Origin: an uncultured Nitrosospira sp.
Lineage (GTDB): Bacteria > Nitrospirota > Nitrospiria > Nitrospirales > Nitrospiraceae
NCBI GenBank assembly: GCA_900696515.1
Contig: CAADGK010000099.1
Location: forward strand, 62,001-126,000
Reading direction: 5' to 3'
DNA: 64,000 bases
Below are positions 19,066 to 28,445 of the stretch, piece after piece. Within the stretch, counting starts at the first letter, position 1. Every line of letters begins with the position of its first letter. A model generated the notes under the pieces. It did no database searches. It worked only from the letters and a program-made list of their open reading frames with translations, and was not told where the DNA came from. The position numbers were made by a program, and so were the translations under genes.

Positions 19066-19481
19066 CGGCGGAGGTCTTGGATGCCATAGGAGGCCTTACG
19101 GCGCATGTGAAAGCCTATGCAGCGACCCTTCCCTCCATCGTGCATTTGAAGGCCGTGCCGTCCGGTGTCAAACCAGCGGTGGGGGCCATCGATAGCTATG
19201 AACTGATTGTCTCCCGAGCACAAGGCCAGAGTGCTGGTACTCCTTACAAGGCGCTCAATGAATCATTGGTCTGCTCATTAGAAGCCTTCGAGCAGGGGAA
19301 TCTGATCGGCACCGTCCAGGCGCTTCTGGCAGTAATCGACCAGCTCGAACGTATGCAACGAGATGAAGAGATTGAAGTCGGACGAGTGGACGAGAAGCGA
19401 CTCACGGAGTACCGCGTGGTGTTACGGAAAGTCCTTCCCGGCAACCAGCCTGAATTAGACGGGGCGGGTGGAAGCCTGTAA
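19059..19481 (+). CDS. Unknown protein coupled to rluD
   Basis: A 140-residue soluble, largely helical protein that I do not recognise. The ATG at 19059 has a strong GAGGAG Shine-Dalgarno sequence and lies inside the last codons of rluD, so translation is coupled. The segment SYELIVSRAQGQSAGTPYK is followed by helices and an acidic RDEEIEVGRVDEKRL stretch. There is no signal peptide. The coupling hints at an RNA- or ribosome-related job, but that is only a guess. Confidence 0.75.
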   Translation: MLTAEVLDAIGGLTAHVKAYAATLPSIVHLKAVPSGVKPAVGAIDSYELIVSRAQGQSAGTPYKALNESLVCSLEAFEQGNLIGTVQALLAVIDQLERMQRDEEIEVGRVDEKRLTEYRVVLRKVLPGNQPELDGAGGSL

Positions 19482-19573
19482 AGAACAGCGTTCAGTTATG
19501 GGTGTCAGTTCTTGGTGTGTTGGAGGGGCATAACTCACCATCTCAACTCACCATTGAACATGTAGGGACGCGA

Positions 19574-19753
19574 CTAGTGCCCCATCTTTGGTCCCAACGC
19601 ATTGGATCCGGCTGTGACCAGCTTGAATCGAGCAAGGGTGCCACAGTGGGGGCACTTTGCACGAACTGTTTCAGCGTCGAGTATCTCGTACTCATCCGCT
19701 CGTAACCACATGAGTTGGAAGCATTTGGGACAGGTGCGGACTTGCGTTGACAT
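19574..19753 (-). CDS. Small zinc-ribbon protein
   Basis: A 59-residue protein with two CPxC knuckles, CPKC (near residue 8) and CPHC (near residue 35), the pattern of a rubredoxin-like or zinc-ribbon fold, followed by TLARFKLV. The start at 19753 (MSTQVRTCPKC) was preferred over a longer frame because it begins just before the first knuckle. Function unknown; it may be a regulator or a structural zinc protein. Confidence 0.6.
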   Translation of the reverse strand: MSTQVRTCPKCFQLMWLRADEYEILDAETVRAKCPHCGTLARFKLVTAGSNALGPKMGH

Positions 19754-19802
19754 CGGTTTCCTCGTACACTCCAAATTAAGCCGAGCAATACTGTAGTATA
19801 AG

Positions 19803-20234
19803 ATGCCGTCAACCCTCAAGCCTGCTGTCAGCTATTCTCACGGTGAAGCTCCTGACGCGTCACGGCTTCTGGCCCTCTTTCGTCAGGCTCCATGGGCGAA
19901 GGAAAGATCCTTGGAGGATGCCGTCCGGATGCTGCAGCATACCGATTTCACGATCTGTGCGTGGGATGGCGAGCGGTTGATCGGATTTGGGCGCGTCCTC
20001 ACGGATTTTGTGTACCGGGCGACGATCTGGGACGTGATTGTCGACAGGGCTTATCAAGGCCGAGGTATTGGGACCGAGATCGTCACGCGGATCCTTCATC
20101 ACCCGCAGTTGGAACGGGTCGAACTGTTCTGGCTCTGTACCAGGCGTCCTGGCTTCTATGAGCGACTCGGCTTCAGTTCAAAGGAACAGACGGGCATGGT
20201 CTGGAACAGAAGCAAGAACAGCCGACTGGAGTAA
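19803..20234 (+). CDS. GNAT family N-acetyltransferase
   Basis: A 143-residue acetyltransferase. The GNAT core is seen in CAWDGERLIGFGRVLTDFV, VDRAYQGRGIGTEIVTRIL (acetyl-CoA-binding motif A with the Q/R-x-x-G-x-G/A pattern, about residues 80-95) and FYERLGFSSKE near the end. It acetylates an amine of an unknown small molecule or protein. It is divergent from the zinc-ribbon gene, with only 49 bases between, so the two may share regulatory DNA. Confidence 0.88.
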   Translation: MPSTLKPAVSYSHGEAPDASRLLALFRQAPWAKERSLEDAVRMLQHTDFTICAWDGERLIGFGRVLTDFVYRATIWDVIVDRAYQGRGIGTEIVTRILHHPQLERVELFWLCTRRPGFYERLGFSSKEQTGMVWNRSKNSRLE

Positions 20235-20314
20235 GAAAGACCGAGAAGAATGACGCAGTCTGTTAGTGGGTGACGAGGGAAGACGCGGCCGTCAGCTCCG
20301 GTTTTGCTTCACGC

Positions 20315-20944
20315 TTAGAAGAACATTTTCCCGCCGAACAAGAAACCAAACGAAGAGGCGTTCCAGTCGTTGTTCCTGCCACCGGTGCCGGTCGTATGCC
20401 CGTCATTGCGCTTGTAGGCCCATTCCACGTTAAGGGCAAACCGTTCGTTGAGTTGGTAATCGGTTCCCCACCCCAATCGCCAGGCGAAGGTATTACTCGG
20501 GCTGATCCGAACTGCGGTATCTTCGCCAAAGCCGTTCACGTTGACGCCGAAGCTCATATTCACATAGGGGCTAAGGGGACCTGATCTGCCAGGGCGTATT
20601 TCCATCGTCGGCAGAACCGATACGGTATCCTGGTGCCCGAGGTCCACGTCTGGTTGTTCTAGACTCACTCCATGACGCTCCCACTCGAGCATCATGCCCA
20701 CCAAAAACCAGGTATTGAGGCTGTACATCGCTTGGAAGTTGACGAGGGGCCCAATTGAAGTAGAGGTGCCTTCCGACAGCTGTTGGGTCATTGGGGCAAA
20801 TCCAGTACGAAAGCCGAGCACCACTTTGCCGGCGTCAATTCCTCCGAACTCTTGCGCTGGAGCGGTCGTGGAAAAGGGAAACAGTGAGAAAAATACAACG
20901 AAGAGTCCTGCGGCCACGAGCTCCTTGGACCATTGCCCACGCAT
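20315..20944 (-). CDS. Outer-membrane beta-barrel protein
   Basis: A 209-residue protein with a signal peptide (residues 1-30, hydrophobic core LFVVFFSLFPF, cleavage near APA-QE). The mature part consists of alternating strands with Gly, Tyr and Trp (MMLEWERHGVSL, YVNMSFGVNVNG, FALNVEWAYKRND) and ends in FFGGKMFF-like aromatic residues with a terminal Phe, the outer-membrane insertion signal. It resembles small 8-strand barrels of the OmpW/OmpX type, but no specific family is assigned. It is a single gene. Confidence 0.75.
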   Translation of the reverse strand: MRGQWSKELVAAGLFVVFFSLFPFSTTAPAQEFGGIDAGKVVLGFRTGFAPMTQQLSEGTSTSIGPLVNFQAMYSLNTWFLVGMMLEWERHGVSLEQPDVDLGHQDTVSVLPTMEIRPGRSGPLSPYVNMSFGVNVNGFGEDTAVRISPSNTFAWRLGWGTDYQLNERFALNVEWAYKRNDGHTTGTGGRNNDWNASSFGFLFGGKMFF

Positions 20945-21115
20945 ACGACACCTCCGTTCCCCTAGTGAGAGAAAAGCCCTTGAGTTGTCAACCCGGGAAG
21001 GCCCGTCACTCCCGGCGTTGATGACACTGTCGATACGACCATTCCTGAATCCCTTGGGCAGATCGGCGTATCATCCAGTGCGCATGACATTCCTTCATGG
21101 AGCTTAGCACGGCCG

Positions 21116-21946
21116 CTAATGAGAGTGAACCACTCCTGTGCGTCTCACGCGTTTAGGCGAGAAGAGGATTGCAGTAAAAAATAGTGCAGTGGCTAATAGT
21201 ACGATAGCCGGGCCGGAGGGAATGTCCCAGATGGCGGATATCAAGACTCCCAATACCGAGGTCGTGATTCCGATGAAAGCTGAGTACAGGGTCAAGGTCG
21301 AGAGGCTATGTGTGAGTTGATAGGCCGTCGAAGCGGGAATCAGAATCATGGCAAAGACAAGAATGGCTCCGACCGTCTTGAGCGAGACCACGACCGTTAG
21401 CGCAACGAGGGTCAACAGGAGGAAAAACATCTGCCGAGCCGGAACTCCAGACGCTTCGGCCATTTCCTGATCGAACGCAATAAAATAGAGTTCCTTGGCG
21501 AACAGCAGGAGCAGGCTCAATACCAGCACGCTTAATGCCCCGATGATACGCAGTTCCTCAGGCGTCACCGAGAGCACGCTTCCGAAAAGATAGCCGTATA
21601 CCTCGGCATTGTACGTCTTCATCAATCCGATAAAGAGAATGCCCAGTGCCATGGTGGTGGTGTACAGAATGCCGATAGAGACATCCAGCTTCATCCTGCC
21701 CCGCTCCTCCACCCAGCCGGTAATCCAGACCGTCGCCAGGCCAAACAGAATGGCCAGCAACAAGGGCGGCCATCCCATCAAGTAGCCAAGTGCGACCCCC
21801 GCAAACGCGGCATGAGACGTTCCCGCACCGACGAAGGCGAGCCCCCGCAGGACGACGAATACGCCGATAACGGAACAGAGCCCGCCGACCATCGCGGCAG
21901 CGAGAAGGGAACGTTGCATGAAATCGTAGGCGAGGAAATCGAGCAT
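21116..21946 (-). CDS. znuB: Zinc/manganese ABC transporter permease
   Basis: A 276-residue ABC-3 family integral membrane protein with about eight hydrophobic segments. Family motifs include LRGLAFVGAGTSHAAFAGVALGYL near residue 33 and VVSLKTVGAILVFAMILIPAS near 190. It forms the inner-membrane channel for Zn(II) (or Mn(II)) import with ZnuC and ZnuA encoded just upstream. It follows znuC after 15 bases. Metal specificity is inferred from the His-rich partner proteins. Confidence 0.92.
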   Translation of the reverse strand: MLDFLAYDFMQRSLLAAAMVGGLCSVIGVFVVLRGLAFVGAGTSHAAFAGVALGYLMGWPPLLLAILFGLATVWITGWVEERGRMKLDVSIGILYTTTMALGILFIGLMKTYNAEVYGYLFGSVLSVTPEELRIIGALSVLVLSLLLLFAKELYFIAFDQEMAEASGVPARQMFFLLLTLVALTVVVSLKTVGAILVFAMILIPASTAYQLTHSLSTLTLYSAFIGITTSVLGVLISAIWDIPSGPAIVLLATALFFTAILFSPKRVRRTGVVHSH

Positions 21947-21961
21947 GATCGGTCGTTGCTA

Positions 21962-22780
21962 TTAGTGGTGATGGTGATAATCTTCAACGATGACGAGATC
22001 TTTTTCAGTGATCACCAGCTCTTTCCCGTAGACTTGGTGAAGGATCTCGGGTTTGAGAACCTCGGCTGGAGGGCCGGCGGCGTAGAGCCTGGTTTTGAGG
22101 AGAACGAGTCGATCCACTCTCGAGCGGATCATATTAATATCGTGTGTGATGAGCAGCACGGTCAGCTTGAGTTCGTCATGGAGATGCTGGACGAGTTCAA
22201 TGACGTTATGCTGCATGGTGATATCCAATCCGGTGGTGGGCTCATCAAGGATGAGGACTTTTGGCTGTTGCGCCAATGCCCTCGCGATAAAGACCCGCTG
22301 TTGCTGCCCGCCTGATAGATGTCCGAGTGCCGTATCTTTATGGGACTCCATACTGACCTGGGCGAGCGCCTCCATCGCGATCTGACGATCCTTCTTCCCT
22401 GGCCGCTTCAGCAGCCCTAGAGCACCATAGCGACCCATCATGACAGTCTCGAGGACTGTCACTGGAAAATTGCGATCAACCACTCCTTTTTGCGGAAGGT
22501 ATCCGATCTGCGCCCGATGGTGGCAGCGGAGTTCGTTGCAGGCACAATCGAAGATATGGAGGTGACCTTCCACTGGCGGAAGCAATCCCAGGACGGCTCG
22601 GCAGAGGGTGGTTTTGCCTGATCCGTTTGGGCCGATCACGCCAACAAACTCGCCGTCGTAAATGGACAAGGAGATGTCCTTCAACGCGATGAGCCCGGGA
22701 AAACCAAAAGACGCATGATCAAAACGGATGATCGGAGTGCGACCAGTAGACACGGATTCCACGATTCCATCCGGAGACAT
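21962..22780 (-). CDS. znuC: Zinc ABC transporter ATP-binding protein
   Basis: A 272-residue ABC ATPase. Walker A GPNGSGKTT, the signature LSGGQQQRVFIARAL and Walker B VLILDEPTTGLD are all present, with the H-loop in LLITHD. The start at 22780 was chosen because a longer frame would run back over the znuA stop codon and because AGGAA precedes this ATG. The C terminus ends in four histidines after EDY, a possible metal contact. It drives the ZnuABC importer from the cytoplasmic side. Confidence 0.92.
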   Translation of the reverse strand: MSPDGIVESVSTGRTPIIRFDHASFGFPGLIALKDISLSIYDGEFVGVIGPNGSGKTTLCRAVLGLLPPVEGHLHIFDCACNELRCHHRAQIGYLPQKGVVDRNFPVTVLETVMMGRYGALGLLKRPGKKDRQIAMEALAQVSMESHKDTALGHLSGGQQQRVFIARALAQQPKVLILDEPTTGLDITMQHNVIELVQHLHDELKLTVLLITHDINMIRSRVDRLVLLKTRLYAAGPPAEVLKPEILHQVYGKELVITEKDLVIVEDYHHHH

Positions 22781-22802
22781 GAATAGAGTTCCTGAGCGGC
22801 TG

Positions 22803-23774
22803 CTAGATGGACTCCAACGCGCCAACCAATTGGAGCACATTATAACGAAGCATGTCGAGGTAACTTTCAGTTCCAGGGATTCCACCCGGCATGGTGGTTA
22901 ACACCACCACACGGGCTCTGGTGTCTCGGGACAGCAGTTCCGGGAGGCGTTGGCTCAGCTGGATTTCAGAGGCGATCACGCGGATGTGCTGGTTGTTAAT
23001 TGTCGCGATTAAATGCTGCAAGTGGAGGGCGGAGGGTTCTGTGCCTGACTGGGTATGGATCGTATCAATGATCTCTAGGTGAAATCGTTTGGCTAAGTAC
23101 GGCCATGCTGGATGATGGGCGATGAATCGCCGATCCGAGAGGCGTTGAGTACGATTCATCAGCTCCTGCTGTACTTGCTCGAGTCGCTGCAGATAGGCCT
23201 CGTGATTAGCTTGGAAATCGGCTGCGTGAACCGGATCGACCTCGATAAGGGCACGGGTGATGTGGCGCAGCATGATGCCGACATTGACGGGATCCAGCCA
23301 AATATGTGGATTCCCCGGAGATGTGGCTCCATGTGCACCCGAATGGATGTCTTCGTGAACATCCCCATCGTCAGGAAGAAGCTCCACGCCGTGAGACGTG
23401 GTGATCACCCGCAATTTGGTGCTCCCAGCATTCTTCACCAATGAGGTCACCCAGACCTCAAGTCCAAGGCCGACTTCAAACAGTAACTGCGCTTTGCGGA
23501 CTGCGACCAAATCACTGGGCTTCGGGGAGTAGGTATGCTCATTCTCATACCCACTCAACAAAGATTTCACCCGGACGAAGGGGCCGCCTATCTGCTCGGT
23601 CAGATCTTTTAAGACGGGAAGGGTCACGACAATCGGAATCGGTTCACGAGCTCCAACCGTTGAGGGCAAGAAGAGAGCCCCTACAGCAAGAGCCAGGAGC
23701 GGCAACCAAATACCTGTCAGACGTTTGTCGGCGAAAGGAAACATCGGCGGCGACGGTATCACCCGGGTTTTCAT
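22803..23774 (-). CDS. znuA: Periplasmic zinc-binding protein of the ZnuABC importer
   Basis: A 323-residue cluster A-I solute-binding protein. The signal sequence ends near VGA-RE (residues about 18-42). Metal-ligand positions are seen as NEHTYSPKPSD, NPHIWLDP, AHHPAWPYLAKRF and a final acidic region around SEIQLS. The loop VHEDIHSGAHGATSP is His-rich, as expected for Zn rather than Mn binding. The start at 23774 gives a normal signal peptide; the longer upstream frame does not. It heads the operon znuA-znuC-znuB; a Zur operator may lie in 23775-24007 but I cannot point to one. Confidence 0.9.
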   Translation of the reverse strand: MKTRVIPSPPMFPFADKRLTGIWLPLLALAVGALFLPSTVGAREPIPIVVTLPVLKDLTEQIGGPFVRVKSLLSGYENEHTYSPKPSDLVAVRKAQLLFEVGLGLEVWVTSLVKNAGSTKLRVITTSHGVELLPDDGDVHEDIHSGAHGATSPGNPHIWLDPVNVGIMLRHITRALIEVDPVHAADFQANHEAYLQRLEQVQQELMNRTQRLSDRRFIAHHPAWPYLAKRFHLEIIDTIHTQSGTEPSALHLQHLIATINNQHIRVIASEIQLSQRLPELLSRDTRARVVVLTTMPGGIPGTESYLDMLRYNVLQLVGALESI

Positions 23775-24007
23775 GCTGTCAACGTCATCGTAAGAGCGGC
23801 AATCCGCAGGGTAGGGCCGTTGTCGGCCTGAGGCGTTGACCCACTCGTACCGTAACGTGCTGTTCTCGATGAGAACCGCACTCGCAGAATTTTGCAATCT
23901 TTTGATTGGCCCTGTCCATTCGTCTCCTTGACCGCAGCCGTGAGTTCGATTAGCGTAGCACACACGCAGCCCGTGAGACGGGGAATGGCCATGAGAGGAT
24001 ATCGCCG

Positions 24008-25198
24008 ATGAGGGTCGTCGGGCTTATGTCGGGGACGTCCGCCGACGGAGTGGATGCCGCGTTAGTGTCGATTGTTCGGAAAGCCGCGCGGCTTGAAGTC
24101 GAAATGCAATCGTTCTATTCGCTTTCCTATCCGCGATCGCTCCAACAGCGACTGCTCTCGGCCTCGGTATCGGGAACGGTAACGGATCTCTGTCATCTGA
24201 ACGCGCTTCTCGGGGAATGGTTCGCAGATGCCGCGTTAGGTGCGATTCGAGCCGCTCAGTTGACGACAGAAGAGGTGGATCTTATCGGATCGCACGGTCA
24301 GACCGTCCATCACCTGCCGAATGGGATTAAGGATACGGGGGTCGGGGCAATCAGGTCCACCCTTCAAATTGCCGAGCCGGCAGTGATTGCGGAGAGGACC
24401 GGTATTACGACAGTGGCCAACTTTCGCCCCCGCGATATTGCCGCCGGAGGGCAGGGGGCACCGCTGACGCCGGGTGTCCATGCCTTGCTGTTTCAACATC
24501 CTCGCCGAGGGCGACTCATCGTCAATCTCGGTGGAATCAGCAATGTCACGTACCTGCCGCGCGGAGCGGGAGGAGACGGGTTGATCGCCTTTGATACAGG
24601 ACCGGCCAATATGGTCCTGGATGGTCTCATGTTTCGGAGCACGAATGGTCGCTTTACCATGGACCGCGACGGGCGTCTTGCGGCAAAGGGGCGGGTCGAT
24701 TCAAGATTGTTGGCTAAATTGTTGGCCCACCCCTACCTCTCACAGGCGCCACCAAAATCGACCGGTCGGGAGATGTTTGGTGAGCCCATGCAGACGGAGC
24801 TGCTCAGCTGGCCGCAGGCGCGCAAGCTCCCGGTCGAAGATCTGTTGGCAACCTGCACCAGGTGGACGGCAGAGGCTGTGGGAACGGCACGGCGTTGGGT
24901 CAAGGGTGGAATCGACGAGGTAATCGTCGGTGGCGGGGGGGTAAAAAACCGGGCCATTATGGAACATCTGAAGGCTGTGCTTGCTCCGGTTCCGGTCACC
25001 ACCTTTGAGGCGCACGGCTGGGATAGTAAGGCCCTGGAGTCGGTGGCTTTCGCGATTTTGGCCTATCAAACCGTGATGGAGCAGTGCGGAAACGTTCCGG
25101 CGGTGACAGGAGCGGCGTCTCCGCGGCTGTTGGGATGTATTGTTCCAAGTGGGCCAGGATGGTATGAACGATTGCATCCAGGTCGACGGAGAAAGTAA
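24008..25198 (+). CDS. anmK: Anhydro-N-acetylmuramic acid kinase
   Basis: A 396-residue ASKHA-fold kinase that converts 1,6-anhydro-MurNAc to MurNAc 6-phosphate in peptidoglycan recycling. It opens with VVGLMSGTSADGVDAALV, and carries the motifs GSHGQTVHH, NLGGISNVTYLP, FDTGPANMVLD and the C-terminal VIVGGGGVKN and GWDSKALE. Length is a little over the usual 370. It is followed after six bases by the DUF2726 gene, so the two are probably co-transcribed. Confidence 0.96.
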   Translation: MRVVGLMSGTSADGVDAALVSIVRKAARLEVEMQSFYSLSYPRSLQQRLLSASVSGTVTDLCHLNALLGEWFADAALGAIRAAQLTTEEVDLIGSHGQTVHHLPNGIKDTGVGAIRSTLQIAEPAVIAERTGITTVANFRPRDIAAGGQGAPLTPGVHALLFQHPRRGRLIVNLGGISNVTYLPRGAGGDGLIAFDTGPANMVLDGLMFRSTNGRFTMDRDGRLAAKGRVDSRLLAKLLAHPYLSQAPPKSTGREMFGEPMQTELLSWPQARKLPVEDLLATCTRWTAEAVGTARRWVKGGIDEVIVGGGGVKNRAIMEHLKAVLAPVPVTTFEAHGWDSKALESVAFAILAYQTVMEQCGNVPAVTGAASPRLLGCIVPSGPGWYERLHPGRRRK

Positions 25199-25204
25199 AC
25201 GACG

Positions 25205-25714
25205 ATGAAGCTGCTACTGCTTGTGACGGTCGTCACCTTGATCATCTTCGGTATCTGGCGGTATCGAAGGCGATCGCGTCGAAGCAAGAAAGGTGTGTCG
25301 CGCAGTATGATGCCTTCTAGTGTCAGCCTCAGCACGACTCCGCTCTTGGCTGAAGACGAAGTGGCGCTCTATAACCTCTTGCGAATGGTTGTCCAAGAAC
25401 GCTATCTTGTCTTTGCCAAGGTACCGCTCGGCTCATTTCTCACGGTTGATGGGGGGGGGAAGGAACGGGTTCAGGTGCTCCGTCATCTTGCACTGAAGCG
25501 GGTTGACTTTGCGCTGGTGCACCCAGGGTCGCGTCAGGTTGAACAGGTGGTGCAGATTGAACCTCAATTTCCGGAACTTCATCAGGCGGAATCCCAACAA
25601 ATCATCGAGTCCTTGCTTGATACGGCAGGGATCAAACTGAGAAAGCTTCAGGCCAAGAGGACATACCCTCTCGCACATCTTGCCACGCGACTGGAAATCA
25701 CTGCGGACGATTAA
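25205..25714 (+). CDS. DUF2726 membrane-anchored protein
   Basis: A 169-residue protein with an N-terminal membrane anchor (residues 3-18) and a basic stretch (RYRRRSRRSKK), then a DUF2726-like domain: LYNLLRMVVQERYLVFAKVPL near residue 60, the strand RVDFALVHPGSRQVEQVVQI and a helix QIIESLLDTAGIKLRKL. The family is uncharacterised, sometimes grouped with nuclease-like folds (I am not sure). It follows anmK closely. Confidence 0.8.
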   Translation: MKLLLLVTVVTLIIFGIWRYRRRSRRSKKGVSRSMMPSSVSLSTTPLLAEDEVALYNLLRMVVQERYLVFAKVPLGSFLTVDGGGKERVQVLRHLALKRVDFALVHPGSRQVEQVVQIEPQFPELHQAESQQIIESLLDTAGIKLRKLQAKRTYPLAHLATRLEITADD

Positions 25715-25852
25715 GATCCCTACCTATCGAGCTTCCCAACGAGGCAGGTCAATGATGGTGGGGAAGCATCCTCACTGCCAGGTCTTGTCCTGATCACTCT
25801 GCGGGCAACTCCTCCTTCCGAATCATCATTCTTTTGCTCGATCAGGTTGGAG

Positions 25853-26347
25853 CTACGGCGACGATAGGGAGGGCTCTTCGCTGGAGGATAGCGCCTCGAC
25901 CGCCTTGCGCGCAACTTCTGCTTCGGGACTGTCTGGATATTGATCGATAACACGATCGAACATCAGGCGGGCCTTCTCCTGATCTCTAAGTTTGATATAG
26001 GTCTGCCCGAGCTTCAAAGTCGAGGCGGCCAACTTTGGGCTGAGCGGATAATTGGACACGACGTCGTAGAAGGACTGTAAGGCGTCCTGATATCGCCTTG
26101 TGCGAAACTGGCATTCCCCAATCCAGTATTGGGCGTTGGCTGCCAGTGCGGATTGACCGTGGAGCTCAATGAAAAGGCGAAAACCGGCCATCGCCGCTTC
26201 GTAGTCGCGGTGTTTGAATTCCTCCATGATGCGATCATAGAGATGCCGGGTTGCATCCTGACGCTGCGCAGGGGCGGCAAATGGCTGGCCGGGAGAAAGA
26301 ACAATAACCAGCAATAGGAGGATTCCGGCACCGTGTCTTGCGATCAT
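25853..26347 (-). CDS. Exported TPR protein of the CpoB/YbgF type
   Basis: A 164-residue periplasmic protein with a signal peptide (residues 1-25) and three tandem TPR-like repeats (YEAAMAGFRLFIELHGQSAL, YQDALQSFYDVVSNYPLSP, EKARLMFDRVIDQYPDSP), as in the C-terminal domain of CpoB/YbgF. The start at 26347 is fixed by a GGAGG sequence six bases upstream. The pal-tol genes that usually neighbour CpoB are not here, so the exact role (Tol-Pal or another envelope complex) is open. Confidence 0.8.
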   Translation of the reverse strand: MIARHGAGILLLLVIVLSPGQPFAAPAQRQDATRHLYDRIMEEFKHRDYEAAMAGFRLFIELHGQSALAANAQYWIGECQFRTRRYQDALQSFYDVVSNYPLSPKLAASTLKLGQTYIKLRDQEKARLMFDRVIDQYPDSPEAEVARKAVEALSSSEEPSLSSP

Positions 26348-26748
26348 ATCGAACCTCCGTTGGTTCAACCGATAATTGAATGGGTTGTAAGGCAATCAAT
26401 GTGCCAATCGTTTTAGACAACGACTTAGAGAAGTACTGAAATAATATGGCCTTGGACGCGGACACTCTTCGAGGAAACCAGAACCAGGTCGGCGGCGTGT
26501 TGCGCAGGACACAGGATTGTACGAGGTAGTACGCGCGCCCATCCTACAACCCATGGTTGTTAACAGAAGACCGTGTTGCCCTATTCGTTGCCGGCGCACG
26601 ATGTGCCGCTCCTTTCTTTAGTACCGAGGGTACGGATCAACTGGCCGCTTCCCCAAGGACCTGCTTGCTCGCACCGTAGTTCTCGCTGTTTTCGGGAGGC
26701 AGTCGATCCCAGCGTGAATGACCAAGAGCCAGCAAAAAAAGGAGCTTG
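26348..26748. other. Gene-free stretch between TPR gene and GGDEF gene
   Basis: About 400 bases with no frame that looks coding on either strand and no recognisable RNA. It should contain the promoter for the minus-strand TPR gene. Confidence 0.4.
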
Positions 26749-27672
26749 TTAGTTCTGAAGTGCCGAGGATGGTGAATCATCCGGGATATGGAACTGGAAC
26801 GAATTGCCGCCTTGCTGTTTGGCACGATACATCGCGGCATCCGCATGTGTTAACAATTCATCGATATCATGATCGTCGGTTGGATAGATGGTGATTCCTA
26901 TACTGACGCTGATCACGACTTGGTGTTCCCCGAGCATGAATGGTTCCGATAACGATGTGGTGATTCGCCGGGCGACCAATGAGATGTCCTCCTCGCACAT
27001 CAGCCCTTCCAGGATAATAGTGAACTCGTCTCCTCCCATACGTGCGACCGTGTCCACTTCACGTACGCATTCGTGGAGCCGTTCGGCCACAACTTTCAAC
27101 AGTTGGTCACCGACACTATGGCCAAGGGTATCGTTCACGGGCTTGAATCGATCCAGGTCAAGCAGCATCAGCCCGAGCGGCTGTTGAAGGCGCTTACTCC
27201 GTGCCATAGCTTGCACAAGCCGGTCGCGGAATAGACTGCGGTTGACGAGCCCTGTCAGCTGATCATACTGGGCGAGGTAGGTCAGCCGTTCTTCCGCGCG
27301 TTTCCGTTCAATCGCGTAATGGATTGAGCGAGCCAATAATTCCGACGGACCTTCGCCCTTTACCAGGTAATCCTGTGCGCCATTCTGAACCGCTTGCAAC
27401 GCCAGTGTTTGATCATTGAGCCCGCTCAGCACAATGATGGCAATGGTCGGATTCGCCGCGTGAATCTGGCGTACCGTTGAAAGTCCATATCCGTCCGGGA
27501 GGGAAAGATCCAGGAGCACCGCATCAAATCGAGCCCGAGCCAGAAAGCGGAAGGCCTCACTCAGACGCGTGACATGGGTGATCGTGAACGTTTCCAGGCT
27601 CCATTCTGCAAGGATATCCTGTGTGAGGCGTGCATCGACGGCATTGTCTTCAACTAAGAGAATCTTGAACAT
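26749..27672 (-). CDS. Response regulator diguanylate cyclase (REC-GGDEF)
   Basis: A 307-residue two-domain protein. The receiver domain (3-120) has the phospho-acceptor Asp55 in DAVLLDLSLPDG and the conserved Lys105. The diguanylate cyclase domain follows from about 135, with intact active-site GGDEF at 213-217 and an inhibitory I-site RxxD at 204-207, exactly five residues before it. It should make cyclic di-GMP when phosphorylated, with product inhibition. No cognate histidine kinase is adjacent. Confidence 0.95.
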   Translation of the reverse strand: MFKILLVEDNAVDARLTQDILAEWSLETFTITHVTRLSEAFRFLARARFDAVLLDLSLPDGYGLSTVRQIHAANPTIAIIVLSGLNDQTLALQAVQNGAQDYLVKGEGPSELLARSIHYAIERKRAEERLTYLAQYDQLTGLVNRSLFRDRLVQAMARSKRLQQPLGLMLLDLDRFKPVNDTLGHSVGDQLLKVVAERLHECVREVDTVARMGGDEFTIILEGLMCEEDISLVARRITTSLSEPFMLGEHQVVISVSIGITIYPTDDHDIDELLTHADAAMYRAKQQGGNSFQFHIPDDSPSSALQN

Positions 27673-28103
27673 GCCCAGTCCGGTCCGATCCGCATCCCAC
27701 TGCCTGCGACCTCTCCCGTGGAACTATGACAAGTATAGCGTAAGGCTCTGATACAACAAGCAAAGGGTGGAAGTGTTTGCAAGGTGGCTGCGAGGACGGA
27801 GGGGCTCTCTCTCAGATGGCACGATATCGATGCCACCCTTGAGGCCTCGGTATAGGTAAAAGGCAGGACGAGGTCGACAGAAACGAGCGTCAGCCATAAT
27901 CATCGGACACTTGGTACTTCATGCGGTGAGGATGGAGGACCACCTGCGGATGTAATCGTGAGTACTGATGGGTTAGGCTTATCGTATCGAGCCGGAGTGA
28001 TCGAGGCCATTGGGGCCCTTGGTATCCAGAACGGCAACTTTATCAGGGTTGCCGTGGGAAGGAATGTTGTTTGTACAACACCAGAAGAGCGAGAGCCGCC
28101 GGA
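27673..28103. other. Gene-free stretch downstream of the lipoprotein gene
   Basis: About 430 bases. The minus-strand GGDEF promoter should lie near 27673-27760. I see no convincing coding frame, repeat or RNA in the rest. Confidence 0.35.
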
Positions 28104-28445
28104 TCACGATCCACGAAAACCAAGAGGAGGAGTATCTGGGTAGGTTCCGATCGGGGCTTGCTCGGGACCAAAGGCTGCTTCACAGGCATATCCCGGTTGA
28201 AAGGGCCAAAGGAGTGAACGACCCCAGACATTTCCCCGCACATGGATATATCGCAACGGCACGCCCATACGAGCCGCTTCATCCTTCACCTTGTCTGTAC
28301 AATCCTGGGCCGAATAGCCACGACGGGAAATCATCAATGGAGTACCGGAGCCACTGAGCACCGAAAATTCATTGATACATCCGGTGAGGCTCAGGACCAG
28401 ACAGAGAAGGCCGCCAAGTTGAAGGGGGCCACTTCGTGAAGCCAT
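28104..28445 (-). CDS. Small putative lipoprotein
   Basis: A 113-residue protein starting MASRSGPLQLGG with a hydrophobic core LLCLVLSLTGC that fits a lipobox (LTGC, Cys21). The mature part contains three more Cys residues (in AQDCTD and GYACEA) and a Trp-rich centre (VWGRSLLWPFQPG). It would be lipid-anchored in the envelope. The start at 28445 gives the best signal peptide; no strong Shine-Dalgarno sequence is visible. Family not recognised. Confidence 0.55.
   Translation of the reverse strand: MASRSGPLQLGGLLCLVLSLTGCINEFSVLSGSGTPLMISRRGYSAQDCTDKVKDEAARMGVPLRYIHVRGNVWGRSLLWPFQPGYACEAAFGPEQAPIGTYPDTPPLGFRGS

Noticed and set aside
25731..25767. Inverted repeat GCTTCCC/GGGAAGC between convergent genes
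   Set aside because: Only 7 bp, long loop and no T-run, so not called as a terminator.
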